Part shown: positions 14,101 to 21,234 of the stretch, one piece after another
Numbering within the stretch: the first letter of the stretch is position 1
How the letters are laid out: the number at the start of each line of letters is the position of its first letter
From: Kitasatospora papulosa
Lineage (GTDB): Bacteria > Actinomycetota > Actinomycetes > Streptomycetales > Streptomycetaceae
Length of the DNA stretch: 21,571 bases
NCBI RefSeq assembly: GCF_000717245.1
Contig: NZ_JNYQ01000029.1
Location: 1 to 21,571, forward strand
Direction: 5' to 3'
Notes under the pieces: generated by a model
Seen by the model: only the letters and a program-made list of their open reading frames with translations
What the model was told of the DNA's origin: nothing
Database searches by the model: none
Made by a program: the position numbers and the translations under genes

Positions 14101-14798
14101 GGGTGGGCCTTCCACTGCGTCGCAGGGGCGAAGGCGTCTGGTTCTGGAGTGATGGCGTCGGCGGGCAGATTGCCGCCGTTGAGGGTTTTGAGAGAGTCGA
14201 GAAGGGCGAGCATGGCCTGTTGCTGCTTCTCGGTGTCGTGGAAGCCGTTGCCGAGCTGCTCCCACTGCTGCATCAGCGGGGACCACCATCGGTCGCAGGA
14301 CTTGATCAGCCGGGCGAGGCGCTGGAGTTCGGCGACGTGGTCGTCGCTGAGTGCGCCAGGGGAGTGGTGCTCGAGCCGGTCCAGGACGACGAGGCCGGGA
14401 TGGTCGTAGAGGTGGGTTTTGAGGAAGCGCAGCCGGCGGATGCGGTGGTCGTCTGCCTGTCGCTGGTGCAGGAAGTCTGCTGCATCGGGCGGTAGTTGCA
14501 GGACTGCCCGGGCGGAGAGCAGACGGTATTGCGCGGTGCGGTATCCGTGAGGCAGGGCGGCGTTTACTGCGTCCTGGGCTGCGGGGAGGTCGGTGGCGGG
14601 TAGGCAGGCTGCGGCGTCGAGTGCTGAGGCGTGGACGTGGGTGCGGACGGCTTCTTCGACGCACGGCTGGCTACGCCAGTGGGGGCGCCAGCTGATGGTG
14701 TAGAGGGCTTGGAAGCTGATGCCGTCCGTAGCGGTGGGCAGCAGGCGTGGCCCGCTGCAGGTGGTGGTACGCACCGGGTGCTGCCATGGCCATCTCAT
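14097..14798 (-). CDS. Unknown 233-aa helical protein in the Pycsar-like array
   Basis: This is a protein of about 233 aa from ATG 14798, which overlaps the stop of the 744-aa protein by ATGA and has GGGAG 7 bases upstream. A longer upstream open frame exists but runs through the upstream gene and is not credible. Near the N-terminus it has TATDGISFQALYTISWRP, followed by long amphipathic helices (AVRTHVHASALDAAACL, RRLRFLKTHLYDHPGLVVLDRLEHH, SDDHVAELQRLARLIKSC). No signal peptide, membrane segment or catalytic motif is visible. I do not recognise the family. Overlap with its neighbours suggests it works with the P-loop-like protein. Confidence 0.7.
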   Translation of the reverse strand: MRWPWQHPVRTTTCSGPRLLPTATDGISFQALYTISWRPHWRSQPCVEEAVRTHVHASALDAAACLPATDLPAAQDAVNAALPHGYRTAQYRLLSARAVLQLPPDAADFLHQRQADDHRIRRLRFLKTHLYDHPGLVVLDRLEHHSPGALSDDHVAELQRLARLIKSCDRWWSPLMQQWEQLGNGFHDTEKQQQAMLALLDSLKTLNGGNLPADAITPEPDAFAPATQWKAHP

Positions 14799-17029
14799 GC
14801 TCCGTCTCCCGGTGGCGGAAAGACGGAGCGGAGACGGACATCGACGAGGTGGTGGTAGAAGTCGTCCGCGACGCTTGCGCCCTCGGTGGTGGATAGGCCC
14901 TGCAGTTCCTGCATGAGCGAGGCGCCGGCCTGGAACATGTTGTGCCCTCGCAGGGCGGGCAGCAGATGGTCCCGCAGCTGCGGGTACAACTCGGGGTCGT
15001 CGGCGCATGCACGGATCCATGCGGTCAGACGGGGGATGATCTCGGTCGTGGTGTCGGAGTCCTTAAGCAGGTCGTGCACGGCACGGACAGCGTCGATGTC
15101 CGACGCGGAAGGGGACATCAGCCACGGCATGCCGTTGTCGGTGAGGAGGGTCAGCGCCATGAAAGCGAGGCCGCCGCTGCGGGCGGACCCCTTGTCCTGC
15201 TGCCAGCTCCTGACCTCGGCAACCAGCCGCCGCTTGACTTCAGGCTGGCCGGCAAGCTCTTGGAAGACGGTCAGGACACTCCTGCGGGTCTCCGGATCAT
15301 CGCTGGACTGTGCGACCCGCCGCAGACGGACCATCGCCATTTTGACGGCCGAGACGGTGACGTCGGGCTCTTGGAGAATGCGCTGGCAGACTTCGATCAC
15401 CACGGCCGCATACTCGGAGCGGCCGCCGGCCCACCGGTACAGCATGCTCCAAGCGAGGCGACCGACGTGTTCATCACGGACCGCGTTGTCCATGACGGTG
15501 CCCAGCACGTCCGGGCGGACCCCGCTGGTGATTTTGCCGAGACGATCGAGGTACTCCACCGTCCCGTGCCGCACGGTCAACTCTGTCAGTACCTGTACGG
15601 CCCGGTCCTCCGGCGAGGCGTCTGCAGCTGTGCCGACCAGCCAGGAGATCAGTGGATCGCGCATGACGTCGTAGTTGTCCCAGACGTACTCGAGCACGGC
15701 ACGGCCGTAGGCAGGCCTGTCGAAGACGACGACGTCCTGATTGTTGACGTCGGCTCCGACATCGATGATGCGGCGGCGCAGTCCCCGGCTGGAGAACGCA
15801 CTGCGCACCTGCGAGAGCGCCCCAGCGGGGGCGGGTGAGCTTTCGATGCTTTCCTGCAGCTTGCTTGCACTGCGGGTCACCTGGGGCATGGGAGCGGACT
15901 GCCACACGGCCAGGGCCAGAAGCAGGCAGCGGTCTTCCAGAGTCAAAGAGGCCCTGCCGCTGCCGTGCTGCACGGTGGATTCTCCGAACCGGGAGTCGAG
16001 TTCACCGCGCCAGTCGGTCAGCGCCGCTTCGATGCGCTGGACGAGCGTGAGCGACTCGGCGACTTCCTCGGCGACCGGAGGTCCGGGCCGCTGCTCGAGG
16101 TGAAGATGCTCCTGCCAGGCATCCACGACCGTGCGCGCGGCGCGTGCTGCGGCTACGGCGTTCAGACCACGCACGCTGGCCTGAGCCTGGGCCGATGAAC
16201 GCAGCACGGCGGTCAGGCGGCTGTAGCCGTGGGTGTCCAGGTGCGCCTCGATCACGGCCAGAGCGTCGGGGGCCTGACGCAGGCGCAGAACGTGGATGCC
16301 GCTGCGCTCTCCCAGCCGGTGGTCGGTCCACAGATCCTCCGCTACGGACAGCACCAGATGTGAGCGGGCGCCGCGGAGGCTCTCAGCATGCTTGGACAGC
16401 GCATTGAGGAAGTCGACCGACAAGGCGTCGTTCGCCGGATGCTTCAGGTCGAGCTGGTAGGCGTGGTCCCTCTCCAACGGCAGGCGGCCCCTGGAGGGGC
16501 TGCTCCAGTCCGCGTCCAGTTTCACCAGGGGGACGTGGTCGGGGGTGTGCTCTGCCAGCAGTCGCAGACTGAGCGCTGTGGAGCCGAACGCGCGTGGTGC
16601 GACAACGATGAGTACGGGTTGGCGGAGGCCGCCCGCGCCCGGGTGCAGAGCCTGGGCCCACAGCTCGGTCCAGTGGTCGTTGCGGACGAATGGCTGCTGC
16701 AGAAGGGTGACGCGGTCTTGGACGTCACCTTCCAGCAGATCCCGTTTGCGGGTCTCGAGGATCAGCTCGTTGATGTGCTGTGCGACGACGTCGACATCAC
16801 GGTGCACGTGGATCGCGCCGTCGCTCGCGTGCAGAGTAGGTCCTTCTTCCCGGCCGGCAGGAGCAGTGTCTGGGGGAGCGGGGGGTGTGCTGGTGTGGTT
16901 ACTGCCTTCGCGCACGTCCTGGTTGCGGCGCCAGGACGACTTCCAGCCGTGGGGTGCGGGCGGTGCAACAGCGTCGGTTTCAGGCGCAGGTTGGCGCGTG
17001 CGGGCGGGATCGTTCGGGACATCGGACAT
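14795..17029 (-). CDS. Large STAND/P-loop-like protein with degenerate Walker A and an N-terminal amyloid-like motif
   Basis: This 744-aa protein starts at ATG 17029, with GGAG 7 bases upstream. Residues 1-65 are Pro-rich and disordered. Residues 71-90 hold GAIHVHRDVDVVAQHI followed by a short hydrophobic end. From about 138 there is a beta-strand and P-loop-like turn, VLIVVAPRAFGSTALSLRLL, in which the GKS/T of a Walker A motif is replaced by GST. A Walker B-like strand SHLVLSVAEDLW lies near 240. The rest (about 300-744) is helical and could be HEAT-like. This is the layout of signal-transduction NTPases with a degenerate nucleotide site. It lies 50 bases after the cyclase gene and is coupled to the next gene. 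It is probably the effector-scaffold or sensor of the array; enzymatic activity is doubtful. Confidence 0.7.
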   Translation of the reverse strand: MSDVPNDPARTRQPAPETDAVAPPAPHGWKSSWRRNQDVREGSNHTSTPPAPPDTAPAGREEGPTLHASDGAIHVHRDVDVVAQHINELILETRKRDLLEGDVQDRVTLLQQPFVRNDHWTELWAQALHPGAGGLRQPVLIVVAPRAFGSTALSLRLLAEHTPDHVPLVKLDADWSSPSRGRLPLERDHAYQLDLKHPANDALSVDFLNALSKHAESLRGARSHLVLSVAEDLWTDHRLGERSGIHVLRLRQAPDALAVIEAHLDTHGYSRLTAVLRSSAQAQASVRGLNAVAAARAARTVVDAWQEHLHLEQRPGPPVAEEVAESLTLVQRIEAALTDWRGELDSRFGESTVQHGSGRASLTLEDRCLLLALAVWQSAPMPQVTRSASKLQESIESSPAPAGALSQVRSAFSSRGLRRRIIDVGADVNNQDVVVFDRPAYGRAVLEYVWDNYDVMRDPLISWLVGTAADASPEDRAVQVLTELTVRHGTVEYLDRLGKITSGVRPDVLGTVMDNAVRDEHVGRLAWSMLYRWAGGRSEYAAVVIEVCQRILQEPDVTVSAVKMAMVRLRRVAQSSDDPETRRSVLTVFQELAGQPEVKRRLVAEVRSWQQDKGSARSGGLAFMALTLLTDNGMPWLMSPSASDIDAVRAVHDLLKDSDTTTEIIPRLTAWIRACADDPELYPQLRDHLLPALRGHNMFQAGASLMQELQGLSTTEGASVADDFYHHLVDVRLRSVFPPPGDGA

Positions 17030-17079
17030 GAGGGCACTCCAGGAGAGTGAAGCGGGGTACGGGCCAGCGCGGATACCGG

Positions 17080-17910
17080 TCAGCGATGCGGATACGTGTT
17101 GCGCACGCGTTCGATGTGACCGCCCACCGTGGCCCCGTACAGCGGTGCGTGGAACTGGATGCCGCCGCCCTGGGAGGCGGATGCTGCAGACGGAGCGGCG
17201 CCTGACGGCCCGGGCTCGGCAGAGGCACCGGCCCCGGGCGAACCCGGCCCCGGTTCCCCGCTCAGGTACGGCGTGATGGCAGCGCCGGGCATGCCGGGCA
17301 CGTGGAGATGGCACAGCGCTTGGTAGCCCGGCTTGTCACTGACCCGAGCGGTGGCCTGAGCGAAGTGAAGGGGCGCCAGCTCAGCGGTGTAGCCGCCGTG
17401 GACACACCGCTGGTAGGCGGTCTCGGACAGGACACCGGCGAGGAAGGAGCCGGTGTCAGCCGCAGACTGCAGAGCTTGACGTACGGCCTGGCTGTCAAGG
17501 AGCCGGCTGACATCAACCAGGGCATTGCCGCTGCGGAGCTCGGGTCCGGTCACGGGCCCGGCATGCACGGCCACCCGCAGCCGCACGAGAGGACTGCTGG
17601 CCAACCGTTGCTGGTCGTAGCGCCCCAAGGCTGCGCTGAGGCGTCCGAGCAGGGGGTCGATGATCCGTGCGAGGACATCAGGAGGGAACAGCAGGATCGC
17701 GCCGTCCCCGCCGTCCTTGTACGAGTGGGGCAGCGTCTGGGGATCAGGCAGTCCGCAGTCGGCGAGCACGTTGGTCACGATGTCGTCCACGTCGGACCGC
17801 GTGCTTTCCATCATCGCTTCGGGGATCTGGCTGTACTTCTCCATGTCGAGAGCCAGCAGGGCGAACTCGGCCGGAATCTGAGTCTCTTCCGGGTGCGGCG
17901 ACGAAGACAT
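17080..17910 (-). CDS. Class III nucleotidyl cyclase-like protein with C-terminal amyloid-like motif
   Basis: This is a 276-aa protein starting at ATG 17910. The catalytic-domain pattern is ALLALDMEKYSQ with metal-ligand D22, GGDGAILLFP with D69 (the second metal Asp in GDG), and LRVAVHAGPV...GNALVDVSRLLDS near 110-140. Both metal Asp residues are present, so activity is plausible. It is a stand-alone cyclase without membrane segments, as in PycC of Pycsar phage defence. Whether it makes cCMP, cUMP, cAMP or cGMP cannot be read here. After a Pro/Gly/Ala-rich linker (about 205-245) the protein ends with GIQFHAPLYGATVGGHIE and a short tail, resembling bacterial amyloid signalling motifs. It lies between a Crp/Fnr regulator gene and the P-loop-like gene. 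Confidence 0.78.
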   Translation of the reverse strand: MSSSPHPEETQIPAEFALLALDMEKYSQIPEAMMESTRSDVDDIVTNVLADCGLPDPQTLPHSYKDGGDGAILLFPPDVLARIIDPLLGRLSAALGRYDQQRLASSPLVRLRVAVHAGPVTGPELRSGNALVDVSRLLDSQAVRQALQSAADTGSFLAGVLSETAYQRCVHGGYTAELAPLHFAQATARVSDKPGYQALCHLHVPGMPGAAITPYLSGEPGPGSPGAGASAEPGPSGAAPSAASASQGGGIQFHAPLYGATVGGHIERVRNTYPHR

Positions 17911-17980
17911 GCGGGCACCGGCCTTTCAGCACGAGCGGTCAGGTGAGTGCCCCATGCTGATGTGGTCCAGCCGACGCCGG

Positions 17981-18009
17981 TGCCCACCAGTGGGCATGCC
18001 CGGCATGCC
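17981..18009. repeat. Dyad and direct repeats between the Crp-like and cyclase genes
   Basis: TGCCCA-CCAG-TGGGCA (17981-17996) is a perfect 6-bp dyad with a 4-base loop. It overlaps two copies of the palindrome GGCATGCC at 17993-18000 and 18002-18009. The site is in the 104-base gap after the Crp-like stop and before the cyclase start. It could be a processing or attenuation hairpin, or a binding site for the adjacent Crp-like protein. Confidence 0.45.
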
Positions 18010-18014
18010 GCGCA

Positions 18015-18677
18015 TCACGTCTGCATCTGTGCGTGTGACTGAATGGCATGAATGTTGCAGACGAGCAGCCCGCCGCCTGACGCGGTACGCACCCAGCCTT
18101 CCTCCCGCCACGGTCGAAGAGCCGATCCGACAGCGTTTCGGGACGCGCCGATCAACTGGGACAGCTCAGCCTGAGTCAGTGGAACGGAATGCTGCGCCGA
18201 CACGGTTGAGGAAGCCTTGACCAGGCGCCCGAGAGCCGATGCCAGACGCACGGGGACGGATGCCGTGGCAAGCTCAAACCGGACCGCGTCTGATTCCCGC
18301 ACCCGAGCGATGGCGTGGCGAAGCAACGGGGTCAGCAGCTCGTGCGTGTTCACGAACTTGAGGAATTCAGGAGCCGGCACGATGTGCACGTGACAGGCTT
18401 CTGCGGCGATGACTGTGGCTGTGCGCGGCCTGTCGTCGAGAACGGCCAGCTCGCCGAGCAACTCTCCGGCCCCGCGTACGGCCAGAAGCGTCTGCCCCCC
18501 GCTGGCCCCGGCCAGCGTGACCAGCGCTGAACCGGAGTCCAGCAGGATCACGTGCGTTGCAGGATCTCCCTGCCGCAGCAGTATGCTCCGTGCCGGGCGC
18601 ACACGCTGTGGCGTGAGCGCCCGCAGGCGGCTCCACAGCATTTCGCCGATCACCTGGACCCGCGGCGGCTGATACAC
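18015..18677 (-). CDS. Crp/Fnr-family transcriptional regulator
   Basis: This is a 220-aa protein from GTG 18677 (an ATG at 18641 is an alternative). The N-terminal half is a cyclic-nucleotide-binding beta-roll: ILLRQGDPATHVILLDSGSALVTL, then LLGELAVLDDRPRTATV, which keeps the Glu and the RTA arginine of the phosphate-binding cassette. The C-terminal half is a Crp-type winged HTH: LTQAELSQLIGASRNAVGSA with recognition-helix ending and the wing WVRTASGGGLLV. Because it lies next to a cyclase gene, it probably senses the cyclase product and controls the array. This is inference. It is 50 bases after the membrane-protein gene and 104 bases before the cyclase gene, all on the same strand. Confidence 0.9.
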   Translation of the reverse strand: MYQPPRVQVIGEMLWSRLRALTPQRVRPARSILLRQGDPATHVILLDSGSALVTLAGASGGQTLLAVRGAGELLGELAVLDDRPRTATVIAAEACHVHIVPAPEFLKFVNTHELLTPLLRHAIARVRESDAVRFELATASVPVRLASALGRLVKASSTVSAQHSVPLTQAELSQLIGASRNAVGSALRPWREEGWVRTASGGGLLVCNIHAIQSHAQMQT

Positions 18678-18727
18678 CCATCCCCCTGGTGCGATTCGGG
18701 TGGTTCATCACATACGTCGAGATCCTC

Positions 18728-19234
18728 TCAACTAAATGCGCAACTGATCAACAGTCCCATTCCGGCCACTAGTAGAGCCGCCAGGACAAGGTCACCAGCC
18801 AAGCGGACCAAGCGGAGCTTCCTGTCAGCCAACTGAGACAAAGCCTGCAGCCGGAGCTCTTCTCTCTCCCGCCTGACAACTGGACTAGTCAGCCGACTAC
18901 TTGCACCAGGACCACATCCGCCATGCCCACACGACCCCCCGGCCAGTACCCTGCGCAGCCCACCGCTCGGCAGCACCGGACGCAACGCCAGCAGCGCAGT
19001 ACCCACTGCAGCAACAAGCAGAAGACAGCTGACAGCCAGAACAAACACCGCCCCCAAGGCGACGCTCGTCTTCTGCGTAAGCGCAGCCACGGATAGAGCC
19101 AACAGGCCGCCGGCTACACCACAGAGGGTCGTCGCCTTTGTGTCCGCACGCTGCACTTCGGTAAAAGCCCGTCCATCGAGCTTTTGTAGAAACTCCGCGT
19201 AGGAGTGACAGCCGTCCACATCGCCGCAATCCAC
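18728..19234 (-). CDS. DUF5706/PycTM-like membrane protein, Pycsar-type effector
   Basis: This is a 168-aa protein. GTG 19234 is chosen because GGAAGGA lies 6 bases upstream, although the frame stays open further. It follows the Pycsar-effector (DUF5706) layout: a short soluble helix with FTEVQRADTKATTL, two membrane helices (LCGVAGGLLALSVAAL and VALGAVFVLAVSCLLLVAAV), a cytosolic segment, the helix REREELRLQALSQLADRK, and a last membrane helix (LVLAALLVAGMGLLIS). In Pycsar, cyclic pyrimidine nucleotides made by the cyclase trigger such proteins to impair the inner membrane. The middle segment is Gly/Cys-rich (GGSCGHGGCGPGASS) and may be a divergent or locally damaged loop. It is the first gene of the leftward array. 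Confidence 0.72.
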   Translation of the reverse strand: MDCGDVDGCHSYAEFLQKLDGRAFTEVQRADTKATTLCGVAGGLLALSVAALTQKTSVALGAVFVLAVSCLLLVAAVGTALLALRPVLPSGGLRRVLAGGSCGHGGCGPGASSRLTSPVVRREREELRLQALSQLADRKLRLVRLAGDLVLAALLVAGMGLLISCAFS

Positions 19235-19624
19235 AGCAACTCCTTCCGCTACGCCCTGCTTCACGGAAGATCCTGCCTGTCCAGAACAGGAACGGCTGCC
19301 CACCAAGGGGCCAGGACCGTGCAAGGTCAGTCACTGCGCACGGCGCGCATTCCCAGGACATTCTCCAGCGTCGCAGCGCCCCGGAAGGTAGGCCTGTACG
19401 CAGCGCCGGAGGCAGTCCGGTGCCGACGGCGTATGCGCTTGGCGGGAATGGCCGGGAGTGCGGGCTGTGAGGGTCCGGTAACCAGCGTTCAATACTGGGC
19501 AGGAAGCTTTTGGGCATGCGGAGACGGTTTCTGCAGGGTTTGTGCAGTGACGGGGGCGTGATGCCTGCGCACCGGTTTGTGCCAGAGCGGAACTGCCAGA
19601 GTGCTGTCTTCCTCAGTACATTGC
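19235..19624. other. Upstream region of the Pycsar-like array
   Basis: These 390 bases hold no convincing gene on either strand. The frame of the membrane-protein gene is open back to 19324 but has no better start. The promoter of the leftward array should lie here. A TTGAAC hexamer is present on the minus strand near 19487, but I found no matching -10. Confidence 0.35.
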
Positions 19625-19845
19625 ACCACCGACCAGGACCGCATCCGGCACCTCACCGTCGCCTCCCGCCGTAGTACGCCGCCTGCCTCTTCGAGGCTCA
19701 GGAGGCCGGCGCCACCGACCAGCAGCTGCGGGAGATCACGGCCGAGGCGCTGAAGGAGGTGTATTTCCAGGACGGCGGCCGCCGCGCCAGGAGCCTGGAG
19801 GAGGTCCGCCTTACCGAAGTCGAGCACCTGGAGTTTGACCTGTAG
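19625..19845 (+). pseudogene. Frameshifted small gene of unknown function
   Basis: One frame reads TTDQDRIRHLTVASRR from 19625 to about 19672. After two extra bases (AG at 19673-19674) another frame continues as YAACLFEAQEAGATDQQLRE to a TAG at 19843-19845. The second frame is closed by a stop immediately before the switch and has no good start. The combined product would be an acidic helical protein of about 73 residues, the sort of small protein encoded beside plasmid replication or transfer genes. It reads as a decayed gene rather than noise because both parts have coding-like composition. Confidence 0.45.
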
Positions 19846-19932
19846 CAGCGTCCCGAACAGCGCGCAGGCCCGGACCGGTGTGGCTGACTATTACAGATGG
19901 CAGATGGGTGCTCTACCCGGCGGGAATGAGCG

Positions 19933-20030
19933 GTGCCGCCGACGGCGCAGACCGCGGCTGTGGTTGTGCCGAGCACATTGGCGGCCTCGGCGCCGGTTAT
20001 CGCTATGACGGTGCCGCCGAGCACGCCCAC
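19933..20030 (-). other. Possible fragment of a small membrane protein
   Basis: On the minus strand a GTG at 20030 opens GVLGGTVIAITGAEAANVLG followed by TTTAAVCAVGGTAHSRR. This is two short hydrophobic stretches, after which the frame loses protein-like character. It may be the end of a small integral membrane protein of plasmid type whose 3' end was lost, or it may be chance on the opposite strand. It abuts the truncated 5' end of the replication-relaxation gene, so a recombination junction is likely nearby. Confidence 0.25.
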
Positions 20031-20080
20031 GACGAGCGTGCTCGGTTGGCCTGGTCGAGTCGGTCGGCCGCACCTCGCAC

Positions 20081-21234
20081 ATGTCGGCGGCGGGGCGGCC
20101 GGTGTGGCGGGACCTGTGGAACCTGACCACCGCCGGCCTTGCCTCGGCCGCCTCGGAGGTGGGACGCCCGGTCAAGGAGATGGGCGGCACGGCCCGGGAC
20201 GCGGCGAGGGCCGGCGCCCCGCACGCCCTGGCGGTCACCGACACGATCGACGCGTTTCGCCAGTCACCACCGTTGCCCACGAAACCCGTTGCCCGCCGCA
20301 CAGACCCCACTACCACCGCCCCGGTTCCCGCGCAGGCGCGCCCGCTGCCGCTCCCGGTCTCGGGTACGTTCACCACCCCTGCCCGGGGCAGTCTGCGAGC
20401 GGACGCGGTGCTGAGGGCCCCGGAGGACGGGGTGCCGGTGATGTTCGTGGAGGTCGACAACCACACCGAACCCGCAGCCGTGGTCGCGAGGAAGGTGGAG
20501 AACTACCGCCGGTTCTTCCAACGCACCGTGAAGGACCATCAGGGTGTGGACGTGCCGTTCTGGTCGACCCGGTGGGACGACTCCTCCCGCGCCGGCTACC
20601 CGCCCCTGGCCCTCGTCTTCGCGAAGAACGTCAGCCCCGACACAGCCATGAACCGCATGAAGAGCATCCACGACCTGTCCACCCCCTGCTGGCAGGGACG
20701 CTGGCACAGCGGCAGCAGCTATGACCGGGCCTCCAGCGACGGCTACCGGGACTACGCCCGCACCATCCCCGTCCTGGCCACCACCCTGACCCGCCTCCAG
20801 CAACACGGACCCCACGGCCCCGTCTGGTGGCGCTTCGGACACCCCGCCCCCGACACCCTCGGGCACCCCGCCCCCGACACCCTGGGACAGCCCACCTTCG
20901 AAAGCCTCGAGCAAGCCCTCGACAACCCCGACGACTACAGCCCCTACCACGCCCGCGAAGAGCGACGCCGCCTCGAGCACCACAGGAGGAACGCGGGCGC
21001 CAGGAGGAGGAAGAGACCGAGCGCCGGCAGAAGGCGGCCGCGTGGCCGTGCCCGACCTGCGACCGCGAAGTCTGGCCGGACGACGGCTGGGAGCCCCGGC
21101 CCACCGGCAGTGACTGCAGCGACTGCACCAGCACCAGAAGGCGCGAGCAGGCGGACACCGCCGCCCGGGCCGCCGAGGAGGAGGAAGGCCGGGAAGAGGC
21201 CAGGAGGAACGGCCTCTTCGGCTTCCTGAGGTGA
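20081..21234 (+). pseudogene. Replication-relaxation-family gene, 5'-truncated and frameshifted
   Basis: The frame from ATG 20081 (homology-like sequence may begin at about 20048 with GLVESVGRTSHM) shows the C-terminal core of actinobacterial replication-relaxation proteins: MGGTARDAARAGAPHALAV, ADAVLRAPEDGVPVMFVEVD, then NHTEPAAVVARKVENYRRFF and PPLALVFA. The N-terminal winged-helix half is missing, because the frame upstream is Arg-rich and closes at 20006. After RREERRRLEHH-type sequence near 20990 the frame turns into basic nonsense. The -1 frame continues as EEEETERRQKAAAWPCPTC with a second CxxC (CSDC), ending at 21234. It is therefore a broken gene of plasmid or integrative-element origin. 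The switch lies at CAC AGG AGG AAC, tandem rare AGG codons. Confidence 0.6.
20837..20884 (+). repeat. 24-bp tandem duplication inside the replication-relaxation gene
   Basis: Two adjacent 24-base units (20837-20860 and 20861-20884) differ at only a couple of positions and encode GHPAPDTL twice in frame. It is a recent slippage-type duplication in a Pro-rich linker. Confidence 0.8.

Noticed and set aside
14799..15020. Longer start for the 233-aa protein
   Set aside because: It would run inside the upstream gene in another frame; ATG 14798 forms an ATGA overlap with a good Shine-Dalgarno.
17030..17314. Longer start for the 744-aa protein
   Set aside because: The extra region overlaps the cyclase gene and is Arg-rich; ATG 17029 has a proper Shine-Dalgarno.
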